Part shown: positions 6,316 through 8,020 of the stretch, one piece after another
Layout of the letters: each line of letters opens with the position of its first letter
How positions within the stretch are numbered: position 1 is the stretch's first letter
NCBI GenBank assembly: GCA_030830145.1
Contig: JAURNO010000108.1
Location: forward strand, 1 to 8,020
Length of the DNA: 8,020 bases
From: Verrucomicrobiota bacterium
Lineage (GTDB): Bacteria; Verrucomicrobiota; Verrucomicrobiia; Opitutales; Seribacteraceae
Reading direction: 5' to 3'
Notes under the pieces: model-generated
What the model was told of the DNA's origin: nothing
Database searches by the model: none
What the model saw: the letters and a program-made list of their open reading frames with translations, nothing else
Program-made: the position numbers and the translations under genes

Positions 6316-7800
6316 TTATTCTGCCAACCCCGCCAACCGCAAGAGGGGCCCAGAAAAGAAAAAGAGGACGAAACACCCAAGAGCGGTCAAGGCAAGAGGA
6401 ACCACACAAGGCCAAGGAGCCTCCTTGATTCCCGAATCCTCCTCCGATTCCTCGGTACGGAAAAATGCGGTTACCGCCACCGGAAGAAGATAGAAGACGT
6501 TGAGCAACGAACTGATCAGGAGCACGACCACGACCCAAAGGGCGTCCCGGTCCATGGCCCCCATGGCCAGATACCATTTACTGACGAATCCACCAAGGGG
6601 TGGCAAACCGATCACACTGAGCGAACCGATCATGAAGGCCCCCATGGTGACGGGCATTTTCCTTCCCAAACCGCGCAGTTGGCTGACGTACTTCTTGCCC
6701 GTTGCCACGAAAATGGCTCCTGCGCAAAAGAAAAGGGTGATCTTTCCACAGGCATGCATGGCAATATGCAGGACCGACCCCCCTGCCCCGTCTTTGGTGG
6801 CCAAGGTAACGCCCAAAGCCACGTATCCGAGTTGACCGATTGTGGAAAAAGCCAATCGGCGCTTCAGGTTGTCTTGGGATAGAGCAATGAGGGAGGAGAT
6901 GAGAATAGTGGCGCACGCAATCCCGATCATCCAATCCTCCCCGTCGAGAGAACGGAGGACCTCGAAACCAAAGACGTCGGCATAGACCCGGTACAAACAA
7001 AAGACGCCGACCTTGACCACCGCAACGGCATGAAGAAGCGCCGACACGGGAGTCGGCGCCACCATGGCTCCGGGCAGCCAGGAGTGCAAAGGCATGAGCC
7101 CCGCCTTGGCGAAGCCAAAGGTAAAAAGGAGCAGAAGAATCATTTGAGTCGTCTGCGTGAATTCTCCCACCTGTCCGACGTCGCCGAGAAAATCCATCGT
7201 GATCTGTCCGCCATCCAGCCATACGTAACACCAACTCAAAGCAGGGAGCAGCAGGCAGAGCGACGTAAAGAGCAAATAACCCAGGTAAGTCCTACCACCC
7301 GTACGGGCGGCTTTGTCCTGCATGTGAGTGACCAGTGGAAAAGTGGAGACCGAAAGCATCTCGTAAAAGAAATAGATGGTCAGCAGGTTGGCTGAAAACG
7401 CGACCCCCATAGTCGCCGAAAGAGAGATCGCGAAAAACGCGTAGAAACGGGTTTGAGCATGTTCGTGTAGACCACGCATATATCCGACCGCATACAGAGT
7501 AGTGGCAATCCATAGAATGGAAGCGACGCATGCGAAAAGAAGCCCCGGACCATCCACCCGCAAAAGTAAAGGCACGTTGGTGAAGACCTGCCAAATATTG
7601 TATTCGAAATTCACACCGCCCAAAACCTCGGGGACCATCGACAAAACGACGGATGCTTGGGCAATGGCGGCAATGAAGGTGAAGGTTTCGCGTAGGTTCT
7701 TGCGCCCCTCTCCCGCCCAGACTATGCCGATCACCCCCACCAACGGAATAAGGAAAGCCAGAAAGGGACGAATGTCCTCGATAATCACGGGGGCGGTCAT
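6316..7800 (-). CDS. MrpD/NuoN-like proton-conducting transporter subunit, 494 residues
   Basis: This is a polytopic inner-membrane subunit of the Mrp antiporter/complex I family with about 14 hydrophobic segments and the family's normal length (about 490-500). It is the more canonical of the two complete paralogues. Signature residues are Glu147 in YFFYEMLSVSTFPLV (TM5), Lys232 in FGFAKAGLMPLHSWLPGAMV (TM7), the loop APTPVSALLHAVAVVKVGVF with Lys263 (TM8), QDNLKRRLAFSTIGQLGY (about 309-326), His345/His349 and Lys353 in HIAMHACGKITLFF (TM10), and Lys408 in GGFVSKWYL (TM12). These form the expected charged relay in the membrane. The ATG at 7798-7800 overlaps the stop of the upstream gene (ATGA). 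It probably works in one complex with the 605-residue paralogue to exchange monovalent cations for protons. A role in a complex I-like enzyme cannot be excluded from this window. Confidence 0.93.
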   Translation of the reverse strand: MTAPVIIEDIRPFLAFLIPLVGVIGIVWAGEGRKNLRETFTFIAAIAQASVVLSMVPEVLGGVNFEYNIWQVFTNVPLLLRVDGPGLLFACVASILWIATTLYAVGYMRGLHEHAQTRFYAFFAISLSATMGVAFSANLLTIYFFYEMLSVSTFPLVTHMQDKAARTGGRTYLGYLLFTSLCLLLPALSWCYVWLDGGQITMDFLGDVGQVGEFTQTTQMILLLLFTFGFAKAGLMPLHSWLPGAMVAPTPVSALLHAVAVVKVGVFCLYRVYADVFGFEVLRSLDGEDWMIGIACATILISSLIALSQDNLKRRLAFSTIGQLGYVALGVTLATKDGAGGSVLHIAMHACGKITLFFCAGAIFVATGKKYVSQLRGLGRKMPVTMGAFMIGSLSVIGLPPLGGFVSKWYLAMGAMDRDALWVVVVLLISSLLNVFYLLPVAVTAFFRTEESEEDSGIKEAPWPCVVPLALTALGCFVLFFFSGPLLRLAGLAE

Positions 7801-8020
7801 TTGCTTTCCGGTTCCCCGGGCAGGTCGAAGGGGTCGAGAAAGATTTCGATCAAGTCGACGACTTCTTGGTTATAGATGCCGATTACGAGTACGACGGCAG
7901 ACGCTGTCAAAAGAGGGATGAGCATCGTAAGAGGACCTTCCGAATATCGGGTTTGTTCATTGGTCAAACCAAGGTCGCCATGCCCCTTTCCAAGGTTCTC
8001 TCCACTCTCGCTAACGGCCA
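7797..8020 (-). CDS. C-terminal end of another proton-conducting (MrpD-like) subunit, partial
   Basis: Only the last 73 codons are in the window; the 5' end lies beyond 8020. The visible part is a hydrophilic stretch (about 28 residues, ending YSEGP), then one membrane segment beginning PLTMLIPLLTASAVVLVIGI, then an acidic tail ending PGEPESK. The pattern of a final helix starting P-L-x-M-x-I-P-L-L after a loop is common at the C-terminus of MrpD/NuoM-type subunits, where it follows the last cytoplasmic loop. The TGA at 7797-7799 overlaps the next start as ATGA, so translation is probably coupled. If right, the operon has at least three proton-conducting subunits in a row. Identity rests on one helix plus context, so it is less sure than its neighbours. 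Confidence 0.7.
   Translation of the reverse strand, partial: AVSESGENLGKGHGDLGLTNEQTRYSEGPLTMLIPLLTASAVVLVIGIYNQEVVDLIEIFLDPFDLPGEPESK

Noticed and set aside
6124..6882. Plus-strand open frame of about 252 codons
   Set aside because: It runs antisense across three junctions of well-supported membrane genes, is rich in charged and His residues without domain signs, and matches no family I recognise. It is a shadow of the minus-strand genes.
6578..7234. Alternative minus-strand frame of about 218 codons inside the 494-residue subunit
   Set aside because: It is a frame-shifted reading of the MrpD-like gene, low in hydrophobic helices and high in Arg/Gly/His. The real frame holds all family motifs.

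Overview
The window is a compact, single-strand bacterial gene block. Every convincing gene reads on the minus strand, so transcription runs from position 8020 towards 1, and less than about 200 bases are non-coding. GC looks close to one half. An outer-membrane-type lipoprotein lytic transglycosylase points to a Gram-negative-type envelope. Most starts lack a clear Shine-Dalgarno sequence, and PurL is the short type that needs separate PurS and PurQ. These traits would fit a PVC-group (for example Verrucomicrobiota) or similar lineage, but that placement is inference from general impression and is not shown by the sequence.

In transcription order, the first region (8020 to 4167) is a membrane operon of Mrp/complex I-like proton-conducting subunits. 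It holds the C-terminal end of one subunit (7797-8020), a complete 494-residue MrpD-like subunit (6316-7800), a 104-residue two-helix membrane protein (5986-6300), and a 605-residue MrpD/NuoL-like subunit (4167-5984). Junctions are a 4-base overlap, 15 bases and 1 base, so co-translation is likely. Both full-length subunits keep the charged membrane residues expected of proton/cation channels in this superfamily. The set probably forms part of a multi-subunit Na+(or K+)/H+ antiporter that begins outside the window.

A 65-base gap (4102-4166) with an AT-rich perfect inverted repeat separates this from the second region: a lytic transglycosylase lipoprotein (3583-4101) followed after 9 bases by a XerD-like tyrosine recombinase (2608-3573) with all catalytic residues. 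A 75-base gap (2533-2607) follows.

The third region is a purine operon: purS (2287-2532), a fumarylacetoacetate-hydrolase-family gene (1445-2284), purQ (741-1430) and the first 248 codons of purL (1-744, running off the window). PurS, PurQ and PurL together make formylglycinamidine ribonucleotide synthase, step 4 of de novo purine synthesis. The FAH-family gene sits inside this operon with 2- and 14-base junctions, and it is the most interesting contextual oddity here. I see no mobile element, CRISPR array, RNA gene or clearly novel system.
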